The notes: a model not told the origin generated them from the letters alone. A stretch of DNA of 14,910 nt from an uncultured Christensenella sp. (GCA_910577555.1 CAJTLF010000025.1:1-14910); one strand, 5' to 3'; positions 1 to 6,140 are shown, counted from the stretch's first letter. A program made the numbers and translations.

Positions 1-62
1 GCTATACTGCTGAACAAAAACGCTCCTATAATATAATTAAATTTAATTTAAAAGGAGTGACT

Positions 63-662
63 ATGTATTACGGTTACATAAGAGTAAGCAGCGACAAACA
101 AACAGTAGAAAATCAGAGATTTGAAATTAACAATTTTTGCGAAAAGCAAGGATTGACAATTGACGGTTGGATTGAAGAAACTATAAGTGGGACAAAAAAT
201 TACAATAAACGAGCACTTGGCAAATTACTGAAAAAGGTAACTAAGGATGATGTAATTATCTGTTCTGAGCTCTCGCGACTGGGGCGTAACTTATTTATGA
301 TAATGGAAATCCTTAATATCTGTATGAACAGAGAATGCCGCGTGTGGACAATTAAGGATAATTATCGGCTTGGCGAAGATATACAAAGCAAAGTTTTAGC
401 ATTTGCCTTTGGCTTATCGGCGGAAATAGAAAGAAACCTTATTAGTCAACGCACCAAAGAAGCGTTGGCGCGCAAACGTGCTGAAGGTGTTGTTTTGGGA
501 AGACCTATCGGTCGGAAATCGAGCCATGTTAAACTTACTGGCAAAGACGAAACAATAAAGGTTTTACGTGCGCAAGGCGTTTCAATAGTAAAAATAGCTA
601 AAATTTTTAAAGTTGATAGGATGACTGTCGCTAAATATATTAAAGATAACAGTTTAATTTAG
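63..662 (+). CDS. Serine site-specific recombinase (resolvase/invertase family)
   Basis: A 199-residue small serine recombinase, which cuts and rejoins DNA at short crossover sites through a covalent phosphoserine intermediate. The N-terminus has the family motif YIRVSSDKQ, with the expected nucleophile Ser9. ELSRLGRN and the AEIERNLISQRTKEALARKR segment form the rest of the catalytic domain and the dimer helix. The last 35 residues (GVSIVKIAKIFKVDRMTVAKYIK) are a helix-turn-helix. Length and order fit Hin/Pin/TnpR-type enzymes. I chose ATG 63 over an in-frame GTG at 57 because AAAGGAG (51-57) sits 5 nt before ATG and overlaps the GTG. A TATAATATAAT stretch at 27-37 is a possible -10 region. 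It lies 22 bp upstream of the fic gene on the same strand. It could resolve element dimers or invert a nearby segment; I did not identify its crossover site. Confidence 0.9.
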   Translation: MYYGYIRVSSDKQTVENQRFEINNFCEKQGLTIDGWIEETISGTKNYNKRALGKLLKKVTKDDVIICSELSRLGRNLFMIMEILNICMNRECRVWTIKDNYRLGEDIQSKVLAFAFGLSAEIERNLISQRTKEALARKRAEGVVLGRPIGRKSSHVKLTGKDETIKVLRAQGVSIVKIAKIFKVDRMTVAKYIKDNSLI

Positions 663-684
663 TGATAGAACATTTTAAAAATAT

Positions 685-1554
685 ATGGGTAAAATTACAA
701 TGATTAAAACGTCAATCAGATTTTTTGAAGATATTCCTGTGAGAGCTGTTTGGGATGATGTAAGTTCCAAATGGTGGTATTGCGCTATGGATATTGGCGA
801 GGCGTTGACGAAAAGCATTAATCCTCGTGTTTATTGGGCAACTATGAAACGCCGAAATAATCAGTTGATTGCAATTTGCAAACAACTGAAATTAAAGGCA
901 AACGACGGGAAATCTTATCTTACCGACGTCGTGGACGAAAAGGGCGTTACTTTGATTACCGCGCTTATTCCCGCAAAGAGTAAAGAGAACTTTTCTCGCT
1001 GGGTAAAAGGAATCGGAAGCACGTTAGACGAAAAGAGTAAACAGAAGGCATACGAACTGTTTGAAAGCGGTTTAATTGACGAAATCGAAGTCGGGACAAC
1101 CAAAGGCTTACAACAAATTCACGGATATATCTTCGGGAGTTTGTACGATTTTGCAGGACAAATCAGAGGCTGTAATATCGCCAAAGGCGGGTTTGCGTTT
1201 GCTCCGTCAATGTATCTTAAAGAAAACCTTGCGCTCATCGATAAGATGCCTGAAGATACGATTGAGAACATTGTAAAGAAGTATGTAGAAATGAATGTCG
1301 CTCATCCGTTTATGGAAGGTAACGGTAGGAGTACGAGAATATGGCTTGACCTGATTTTGAAAAGCAATTTGCGTAAATGCGTAGATTGGAGCAAGATAGA
1401 CAAGCGGGCATATCTTTCCGCAATGCAGAAAAGTCCCGCTGAATCAAGCGAAATTTTTGCACTCATAAGTGGTGCATTGACAGACGATATAAATGACCGT
1501 GAGTTGTTTATGAAGGGGATTGATTATTCTTACTATTACGAAACGGAAGATTGA
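685..1554 (+). CDS. fic: Bro-N-like domain fused to a class III Fic adenylyltransferase
   Basis: Fic enzymes transfer AMP (or related groups) from ATP to target proteins; many are toxins. The core motif HPFMEGNGRSTR is complete at residues 207-218, with catalytic His207, acidic Glu211 and Arg215. The upstream YDFAGQIR and GGFAFAP segments form the usual Fic fold. The C-terminus reads SYYYETED, so Ser282-x-x-x-Glu286 matches the inhibitory helix of class III Fic proteins such as Neisseria NmFic; the usual Gly/Asn after the Glu is Thr here. Residues about 5-105 (IRFFEDIPVRAVW, then W-YCAMDIGEAL) look like a Bro-N/antirepressor domain, which often binds DNA. Class III Fic proteins usually lack this domain. 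Start ATG 685 has no good ribosome site; ATG 700 is an alternative. A terminator follows 16 bp downstream. Target protein unknown. Confidence 0.9.
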   Translation: MGKITMIKTSIRFFEDIPVRAVWDDVSSKWWYCAMDIGEALTKSINPRVYWATMKRRNNQLIAICKQLKLKANDGKSYLTDVVDEKGVTLITALIPAKSKENFSRWVKGIGSTLDEKSKQKAYELFESGLIDEIEVGTTKGLQQIHGYIFGSLYDFAGQIRGCNIAKGGFAFAPSMYLKENLALIDKMPEDTIENIVKKYVEMNVAHPFMEGNGRSTRIWLDLILKSNLRKCVDWSKIDKRAYLSAMQKSPAESSEIFALISGALTDDINDRELFMKGIDYSYYYETED

Positions 1555-1570
1555 ACATAATAGTTTTTTA

Positions 1571-1602
1571 AAAACCGCTGACGGAACTGCGTCGGCGGTT
1601 TT
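1571..1602 (+). terminator. Intrinsic terminator after fic
   Basis: AAAACCGCTGACG pairs with CGTCGGCGGTTTT (one G-U pair) around a 6-nt loop, 17 bp after the fic stop codon. The 3' arm ends in TTTT. The A-rich left arm and T-rich right arm mean it may work in both directions. Confidence 0.75.
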
Positions 1603-1684
1603 ACAGTATAGTGGGATTGTCAAATAAATCATTAAATAGACAAAATAAGTCAAAAAAATATAGCGAACAAATGTTTATTAACTC

Positions 1685-1712
1685 TTGACAATGAAAAAAT
1701 TTATGATATAAT
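1685..1712 (+). promoter_or_regulatory. Sigma-A-type promoter for the candidate RNA
   Basis: Perfect TTGACA (1685-1690) and perfect TATAAT (1707-1712) with a 16-bp spacer. The predicted start is near 1719, at a hairpin. No open reading frame starts within the next 350 bases, so this promoter serves either a long leader or a free RNA. Confidence 0.75.
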
Positions 1713-1718
1713 AAGGGT

Positions 1719-2077
1719 GTACGATATGTTCGTATTGTACCCTTGAATGGGTAATGCTCATAAAGCGCAGAAAGTTTTTTGAACGGAAAAAGTCCGTTCC
1801 AGCCTTAGCTTGTGGTTTTAACGCGAGGTGTTTTTAGCGTACACGAAAATTGCAAGCCGTGATAGGCTTTTGTTGTCATACAATTTTTATGATGACAAAA
1901 TAATGTGCAGCCGGAGTTATCCGAGATCTCTTTGAGAGTGTGAAAGTTGGGTAATGTTGAGGGTTAATTTTGTTGTACAAAAAATTTCATAGAATGGTTA
2001 ACCACCATAGAGCAAACATGAATTGCTAAATACGGTTTAAGTCGGTGATTGCGTTAAATGTATCAGCGGCTTTTTTG
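1719..2077 (+). ncRNA. Candidate structured RNA, about 355 nt, class not recognised
   Basis: This gene-free stretch has its own consensus promoter and ends in a terminator-like hairpin. By eye it folds into many local stems: GTACGATA with TATTGTAC (1719-1740); GAACGGA with TCCGTTC (1781-1799); GCTTG with CAAGC (1808-1857); TTGTCAT with ATGACAA (1873-1898); CGGA with TCCG (1912-1923); and GGTTAA with TTAACC (1962-2002) closing an AT-rich inner hairpin. It does not match what I remember of tmRNA, RNase P RNA, 6S, group I or group II introns, and there is no TnpB or IscB gene beside it. The first gene downstream is a DUF6291-like gene at 2173 followed by mobL, so it could be a long leader of a mobilisation operon, a copy-control RNA, or a free RNA carried by the element. 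Confidence 0.4.
2040..2077 (+). terminator. Terminator-like hairpin ending the candidate RNA
   Basis: AGTCGGTGAT (2040-2049) pairs with ATCAGCGGCT (2062-2071), with one G-U pair and one G-G mismatch, and is followed by TTTTTT and then TATTCTTTTT. A strong ribosome site lies just after it, so it could also act as an attenuator controlling the downstream genes. Confidence 0.6.
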
Positions 2078-2103
2078 TATTCTTTTTAAAGGAGGTGGTG
2101 CGT

Positions 2104-2127
2104 ATGCGCAAACAAAAAGACTTGTAA
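2104..2127 (+). CDS. Seven-codon leader ORF with a strong ribosome site
   Basis: AAAGGAGGTGG (from 2088) is a near-perfect Shine-Dalgarno sequence 6-7 nt before ATG 2104. That ATG opens an ORF of only seven codons, MRKQKDL, ending at TAA 2125-2127. It lies between the terminator-like hairpin and the DUF6291-like gene, where a leader peptide would be expected. It could also be the remnant of a deleted gene. Only the ribosome site supports it. Confidence 0.35.
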   Translation: MRKQKDL

Positions 2128-2172
2128 GCGGTCTTAAAATGCTTGCGACAAATAAAACTAAATGGAGGAACA

Positions 2173-2658
2173 ATGGAACAAAAACAATTAAAGCAATTTA
2201 CTTTCTACGATTTGTACACCGAACTAATGGACGTTCTAAACGATGAAGAACGCGGTAAGTTACTTCGCCGTATGTGCGAGTATATGTTTGTAAGTGGAGA
2301 GCAAAACGAACTTACGGACAAGAAATTAATCTATCTTTGGGGCAATATCGTGGATTATCTGGACGCAGACAAGAAAGCACAAATAAACGGTAAATCGGTA
2401 CGAGTAAGCAGGCAGATGAAACACTTTACGTTTTATCGTAACTTCTACGAAGCGGTGGAACTAATGGAAGATAAGCAAGTGGGGCAGTACATAAAAGCGA
2501 TATATAACTATGACCCACCTTCGCGCGGCGTTCGCCGCAAAAGAAATTCGACCACAGGAGGAACAAAATATAGGGACACAACCGGTAATATTCGATATTG
2601 CTTATACACCGTATCGGTTAAAGAAAAATGCAACAGAAAAGGAAATAGCCGACCATAA
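2173..2658 (+). pseudogene. DUF6291-like protein, probably frameshifted in its second repeat
   Basis: Translation likely starts at ATG 2173, 4 nt after GGAGG (2164-2168). Residues 8-60 (FTFYDLYTELMDVL, then GKLLRRMCEYMF) match the repeat I associate with DUF6291, a family of unknown function common in plasmid and phage replication regions of Firmicutes. A second repeat begins at FTFYRNFYEAVELM and KAIYNY, but after YNY (about 2511) the frame runs into basic, non-homologous-looking sequence (DPPSRGVRRKRNS) to a stop at 2658. In the +1 frame the next codons read LRAAFAAKEI, which fits a continuing second repeat, so an indel near 2505-2515 is likely. In the +1 frame the reading continues straight into mobL. 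A replication-accessory role is inference only. Confidence 0.55.
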
Positions 2659-3905
2659 GAAACAACGTTCTTTCTATGAGATGTCGGGCGCGGACAATAT
2701 TTACAAGTACATAACAACGGAAGGCAAGATATACGGCGAGGAAGCAAAGAAATTCACAATGCTCGAATATCTGCAAAAGAGTACGGGCGTATTCAATCAA
2801 GACGGTATGTTGAGTAAGGAGCAAGTAAAGGAAATGCGTAAAAGAGCGCAGACGGGAGAAAAATTTGTGGCACGGGTTTATCTCGTTCAATAAAGATAAC
2901 TCCGAACAAATAGACGATCCCGAAAAGTGTATCGCACTCTTAAGGCAAACCTTCGGGCAGTTTTTCAAAGACGCAGGATTCAATCCCGATAATATGGACT
3001 TGATGTGCGCCTTGCATTTAGACCGCCCCGAACACTTGCATATTCATTACGTCTTTTGGGAGAAAGAGCCAAAGGTAAAGAACAAACGCGCGGCGGGATA
3101 CAAGTATCGAGCGAAAGGCAAAATACCGCTTGACGTAATCGACAAAATGACCGAGCGGCTGAACGCTTATACCATTGACGACGACCTTGCAAGGAAGCGA
3201 AAAAAGGTAATGGAAGAACTTACCCGAACAAGCAACGAATATGATGTCGCGCATCTCAACGATATTTTGCGCCGTTGGCTCAAAGAGCTTGCGGACGAAT
3301 TGCCAAAGGACAAGCCACTATGGTATGGGAGTAAAGAGGTCGCCGAACATCGCCCGAAGATAGATTTGGTTGCGGAATGGCTCATTGATTTGGACGATAA
3401 AACAAGCGAAGCCGACCACGCTTTTAGAGCGGAACTTTGGGATAAGGAACAGAAACTCAAAGGCATAATGGGAAACTACTACCAAAAGCGTTTGGAAATA
3501 GAAAAGCGGCAAATGGAAGCCGTGCCGAACTTCGTTGACCATCAGGGCTTGCGAACTGTTCATACCATCAAACAGTTGGAATGGGACTATCATAGGAGAT
3601 TGGGCAATATTGTTCTCAAAAAGGTGCGCGAGATACAGAGAGAAACGTATAAACGAAATCCTCGCAGGAAGTATAAGACGAACGATAAAAACCTAAAACG
3701 GCAGCTTGCAATCTCATCACGGAAAGTGCGCGGCATTATGGACGGGCTGTTCGGCTCGGTAGCAGAATTATTTTCGCCCGAAACGACAACTTACCATAAT
3801 CGCCTACGAGAGATTGAACAAGAAATGCAGGAGGAATATGAAAAGGAAAATCGTCTACAGGAGATGACAAAACCCGAAAACTCCAAGTGGACGTGGGGAA
3901 AATAA
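2570..3905 (+). pseudogene. mobL: MobL-family relaxase, frameshifted
   Basis: MobL relaxases nick oriT and pilot one strand during plasmid or element mobilisation. The first part (about 2570-2863) contains PVIFDIAYTPYRL, YKYITTEGKIYG and STGVFNQDGMLS, the usual N-terminal half. The rest, one frame over from about 2865, begins WHGFISFNKD and has the metal-binding three-histidine motif HLHIHYVFWE at 3033-3062. It then runs to a basic, coiled C-terminus (HNRLREIEQEMQEEYEKE) and stop at 3905. The halves meet at AAAAATTTG (2859-2867), where one base must be skipped; a homopolymer indel or sequencing error is the simplest cause. AGGAGG (2556-2561) is ideally placed 8 nt before codon 2570, but that codon is ATA, not ATG. 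The alternative start ATG 2510 has no ribosome site. As read, the gene should give no full-length relaxase. Confidence 0.75.
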
Positions 3906-3928
3906 TATGTAGAAGGAAAAATAGTAGA

Positions 3929-3995
3929 AATCGTATTAATATTTGTTAAAACTCTTGACTTTTTCGCTGGAATGAGTATAATCGTATTAATATTT
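3929..3995. repeat. Two 16-bp direct repeats around the tnpV promoter
   Basis: AATCGTATTAATATTT occurs at 3929-3944 and again at 3980-3995, 51 bp apart. The core TATTAATA is a palindrome. One copy lies upstream of the -35 box and the other overlaps the -10 box and start point, the arrangement expected of paired repressor sites. Confidence 0.7.
3955..3982 (+). promoter_or_regulatory. Promoter of the tnpV-small gene operon
   Basis: TTGACT (3955-3960) and TATAAT (3977-3982) with a 16-bp spacer. The predicted start near 3989 gives a short leader with GGAGG at 4002-4006. It would transcribe the tnpV-like gene and the coupled small genes that follow. Confidence 0.75.
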
Positions 3996-4013
3996 AATAT
4001 CGGAGGTGTTGGT

Positions 4014-4382
4014 ATGATGACGGATAGGCAGCTGTTGGCGAAGGTGGAAGCAAATGAAGGATTGACCGTGGACGAAATTAAGCGGTATCAAAAACTTGTA
4101 AAACCGCAGAAGCACGTTTACGGGAAGTGGGGAACGCTCAAACGCAAGTATCTCGAAGATAAGGGAATAGATTGGACGATTGAAAATCTCCCCGAATACT
4201 TGCACGGCGTGGATAGGCAGGCGGAGGATATGTACAATATTCTCCAAGCAAAGCTCTTGCAAAATCCGTTGTACAAACGGACTGGCGAGTTTATGGAAGA
4301 TTACCGCAGGCTTACCGCTTTACAACACGCCATCGAAGAAGAAATTTTAAACGAATTAATTTACACAGGAGAAACCTTATGA
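4014..4382 (+). CDS. tnpV: TnpV-like mobile-element protein
   Basis: A 122-residue protein. The YGKWGTLKRKYLEDKG block (about residues 31-46), the central EYLHGVDRQAEDMYNIL, and the C-terminal AIEEEILNELIY follow the pattern of TnpV, a small protein found in clostridial transposons and mobilisable elements whose biochemical role is not established. ATG 4014 is preferred because GGAGG (4002-4006) lies 7 nt upstream; the longer frame starting at 3972 would overlap the promoter. A second ATG directly follows it. Its stop overlaps the next start (ATGA, 4379-4382), which points to translational coupling. The two 16-bp repeats suggest tight control of its promoter. Confidence 0.65.
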   Translation: MMTDRQLLAKVEANEGLTVDEIKRYQKLVKPQKHVYGKWGTLKRKYLEDKGIDWTIENLPEYLHGVDRQAEDMYNILQAKLLQNPLYKRTGEFMEDYRRLTALQHAIEEEILNELIYTGETL

Positions 4383-4594
4383 AGCAACCGAAAGCCGAAA
4401 TCGACAAGAGATACGAGAACAAGCACAAAGAGGAACGCAAGGCGGCACATGCCGTTTGGGGAACCTCTATGAACCGTGAAGACTTTGAGGAACTGAACAA
4501 GTTTCTCAAAGTCAATCACATAAAAAAAGTACAACTCATCTATGCGGGATGGGAAGCACTCAAAGAGCAATATAATAAGGGTGATACAAAATGA
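4379..4594 (+). CDS. Small basic protein, possible DNA-binding accessory factor
   Basis: A 71-residue charged protein, starting at the ATG that overlaps the tnpV stop. An N-terminal block rich in Lys/Arg/Glu (IDKRYENKHKEERKAAHAVW) is followed by a helix-rich half (REDFEELNKFLKVNHIKKVQLIYAGWEALKE). This layout resembles small ribbon-helix-helix-like accessory proteins often found in mobile elements, where a strand segment precedes two helices, but I see no decisive signature and the function stays unknown. The stop overlaps the next start by ATGA (4591-4594), continuing the coupled series. Confidence 0.65.
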   Translation: MKQPKAEIDKRYENKHKEERKAAHAVWGTSMNREDFEELNKFLKVNHIKKVQLIYAGWEALKEQYNKGDTK

Positions 4595-4938
4595 CGATTG
4601 AACAGCTTACAAAAATCATAAAAGAAATCGAGATTAAAGCGATTGAATCGAGATTAAAAGAGCTTGGGTACGTTGATTGTACGCACGATAAAAAGTATAA
4701 GCATATCAGTCTTGTTACACTCTATAACGGCGACACGCAGGAAACGGAAGATATCCTTTACGACAACGATACGAAAGCACTCAACGGTGCGATACTAACC
4801 AACGTGCAAGGATACGAACGGGTTGAGTTTATCGAGGTTTCGTTTATGCGTATTATGCCAACCGTATTTCCCGAAGAAGAAAAAACGGCGATTGAAGAAA
4901 AATCAATCGTTTACGCAAAGGAGAACGAACAGATATGA
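4591..4938 (+). CDS. Hypothetical protein of the element
   Basis: A 115-residue protein I do not recognise. It is acidic overall, with an N-terminal helix (IEQLTKIIKEIEIKAIESRLKEL by eye), a central segment that looks beta-rich (HISLVTLYNGDTQETEDILY), and a charged C-terminus (FPEEEKTAIEEK). There is no signal peptide or membrane segment. AAGGGTG (about 4577-4583) gives a modest ribosome site 7 nt upstream, and the start overlaps the previous stop as ATGA. The stop (4936-4938) overlaps the start of the cysteine-rich mini-protein that follows. Confidence 0.65.
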   Translation: MTIEQLTKIIKEIEIKAIESRLKELGYVDCTHDKKYKHISLVTLYNGDTQETEDILYDNDTKALNGAILTNVQGYERVEFIEVSFMRIMPTVFPEEEKTAIEEKSIVYAKENEQI

Positions 4939-5060
4939 TTGTACAGTATGAATGTATCGATTGCCCTTATTGCAGCCGTACGGACAATGCCTTCGTTTGT
5001 TGTTGTACGTATTGGCAAAAGGTCGTGCGTATCGGCGAAGGCTGTACGCATGAAGAATAG
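4935..5060 (+). CDS. 41-residue cysteine-rich mini-protein
   Basis: This short frame starts at ATG 4935, overlapping the previous stop (ATGA), and ends at TAG 5058-5060. It has seven cysteines in 41 residues: Cys7, Cys10 and Cys13 (ECIDCPYC), Cys22-24 (FVCCCTYW) and Cys37 (GEGCTHEE). The two CxxC steps and the later Cys/His residues look like a small zinc-binding knuckle. It is the fourth gene in a row joined by ATGA-type overlaps, which supports it as a real gene despite its length. Function unknown; a zinc-ribbon regulator or adaptor is a guess. Confidence 0.6.
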   Translation: MIVQYECIDCPYCSRTDNAFVCCCTYWQKVVRIGEGCTHEE

Positions 5061-5075
5061 TGCGGTTAAGTTAAT

Positions 5076-5309
5076 ATGAAATATTTGGATTTGGTAGAAC
5101 TTATAAAAGACAAGCCTGAATACGAAAAAGCGGGTGTAAAGAAAGGCATGTTCGGTGCTGTTATGTCAGAAGAAAGTATTAACGGTAAATGGCAAGTTGT
5201 TTTTTCTGAATTTTATACAGGGATAGATATAGCGGATATCCCGGTGCGGGAAGAGGACTTGCAAATTCATGAATTCGTACCGACGGATAAATATCCGCCG
5301 AAAAATTAA
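5076..5309 (+). CDS. Small DUF4926-like protein
   Basis: A 77-residue protein. The pattern DLVELIKDKPEYEKAGVKKGMFGAV, then GKWQVVFSEFYTG and DIPVREEDLQI, resembles small beta-barrel proteins of the DUF4926 type, in which a K-x-G-x-x-G-x-V turn precedes a strand. These are common as orphan genes in Firmicutes and their role is unknown. It starts at ATG 5076, 15 bp after the cysteine-rich gene, without a clear ribosome site, so it may depend on coupling from upstream. It is the last gene before the integrase remnant. Confidence 0.6.
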   Translation: MKYLDLVELIKDKPEYEKAGVKKGMFGAVMSEESINGKWQVVFSEFYTGIDIADIPVREEDLQIHEFVPTDKYPPKN

Positions 5310-5891
5310 ATAATATTATACTTATTTTTCATACAAGGAGAAAAAAACAGTTTTGAAAAGTGGTTGTACCCCAACTACCAGAGCAAGAGCGGCATAGCGT
5401 TCACGTATGAAGAGGAAAAAAAGCTTGTCAATCATTGTATTGCGCATCTTAATAGGGACACTTCTCACGCTTTTCTCGTATTGTTGTACGCAGGACTTAG
5501 GCGAAGCGAACTTGTAAGCTTGAACGTAATTGACGGCATTTGGCTCGAATGCGAAACAAGCAAAGAGCGTATGGGTAAAAACGTTGTAAAACGCAAAATA
5601 CCTATTACGCCGATGATGAGACAAGTATTGCCGTATATCGATTTTAAAAAGGCAAAGAACGTAAATCTGAACACTTTGCAAACAACTATGATGCGTTTGT
5701 TCCCTAATCATCATTCGCACGAGCTGCGCCATACTTTTATAACGCGCTGCCAAGAATGCGGCGTTGCGCGCGAAGTGGTGAGCGTGTGGGCGGGGCACGC
5801 CGCCGACGGAACGCAGACGAGTAACGTTTATACTCATTTTTCGCGGGAGTTTATGAAAGAGCAGGCGCAAAAGGTTGACTATAATATATAA
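5310..5891 (+). pseudogene. int: Tyrosine integrase, N-terminally truncated
   Basis: Only the catalytic domain of a phage/ICE-type tyrosine recombinase is present. Counting from TTG 5364, the catalytic residues are Arg46 (GLRRSEL), His119 and Arg122 (HELRH), His145 (AGH) and the nucleophile Tyr156 (SNVYTHF). Full-length relatives are about 350-400 residues, with an arm-binding domain and a core-binding domain before this part; both are missing. The frame is open from 5310, but the in-frame sequence before WLYPNYQSKSGIAFT is AT-rich and not protein-like. AAGGAG (5335-5340) has no in-frame start at a useful distance. TTG 5364 is the only possible initiator. It lies 105 bp from the att copy at 5997, the usual place for an integrase gene. 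The element probably can no longer excise by itself. Confidence 0.8.
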
Positions 5892-5901
5892 TCAAAGCCA
5901 T

Positions 5902-5922
5902 TTACACGCAAGTTACACGCAA
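5902..5922 (+). repeat. Short direct repeats between int and att
   Basis: TTACACGCAA occurs twice in tandem (5902-5911 and 5913-5922), spaced by 11 bp, or one helical turn. Position between the integrase gene and the att site suggests arm-type integrase or excisionase binding sites. Confidence 0.5.
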
Positions 5923-5941
5923 TTTTTGCCTGTCAGAGTAT

Positions 5942-5995
5942 AAAAAAAGCGCGGTTAATCGTTCAAAAATCGCTTAAAATGAACGAAAAACCGCG
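5942..5995 (-). terminator. Minus-strand terminator inside the element end
   Basis: CGCGGTTAATCGTTC (5950-5964) and GAACGAAAAACCGCG (5981-5995) pair around a 16-nt loop with a 2x2 internal mismatch. On the minus strand the hairpin is followed by TTTTTTT (5942-5948). It would stop transcripts leaving the tRNA-Gln side. Confidence 0.6.
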
Positions 5996-5996
5996 T

Positions 5997-6020
5997 TTGT
6001 GGCTGGGGCGAAGTGATTCG
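5997..6020. other. att site: displaced copy of the tRNA-Gln 3' end
   Basis: These 24 bases (TTGTGGCTGGGG then CGAAGTGATTCG) are identical to 6140-6163, which covers the last 21 bases of the tRNA-Gln gene plus 3 flanking bases. Identity stops abruptly after TTCG. Duplication of a tRNA 3' end next to an integrase gene is the standard mark of site-specific integration. Confidence 0.8.
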
Positions 6021-6115
6021 TAAGGAGAGCGAAGCGCGACGGAATAGCGTATCGTTACTTTTGCTGTGCAAAAGTCAATCGTGTCGCTCCCGAAAGGGTG
6101 GAGAATATTGACAAC
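6021..6115. other. Gene-free relic between the two att copies
   Basis: I find no gene here. The stretch contains a perfect hairpin, ACTTTTGC with GCAAAAGT (6057-6075), enclosed by GAGCGA (6027-6032) and TCGCTC (6084-6089). It may be the collapsed remains of a second element or the end of the one on the left. Confidence 0.4.
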
Positions 6116-6140
6116 AAAAAAGACAAGCAACAGCTTGTCT
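6116..6140 (-). terminator. Terminator of tRNA-Gln
   Basis: On the minus strand, 2 bases after the CCA end, AGACAAGC pairs perfectly with GCTTGTCT around a 4-nt loop, followed by TTTTT (from the A-run at 6116-6120). The hairpin spans 6121-6140. It is a textbook intrinsic terminator. Confidence 0.85.

Noticed and set aside
1719..2077. tmRNA or RNase P RNA for the structured stretch
   Set aside because: Length is similar and an ACCACC string occurs near 2001, but there is no tRNA-like pairing of the ends, no tag reading frame and no RNase P core sequence.
2058..2246. 62-codon frame over the RNA terminator and leader
   Set aside because: No ribosome site before its ATG, and it overlaps the better supported gene starting at 2173.
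5322..5870. Minus-strand frame opposite the integrase
   Set aside because: Antisense of the clear integrase catalytic motifs; no start signal.
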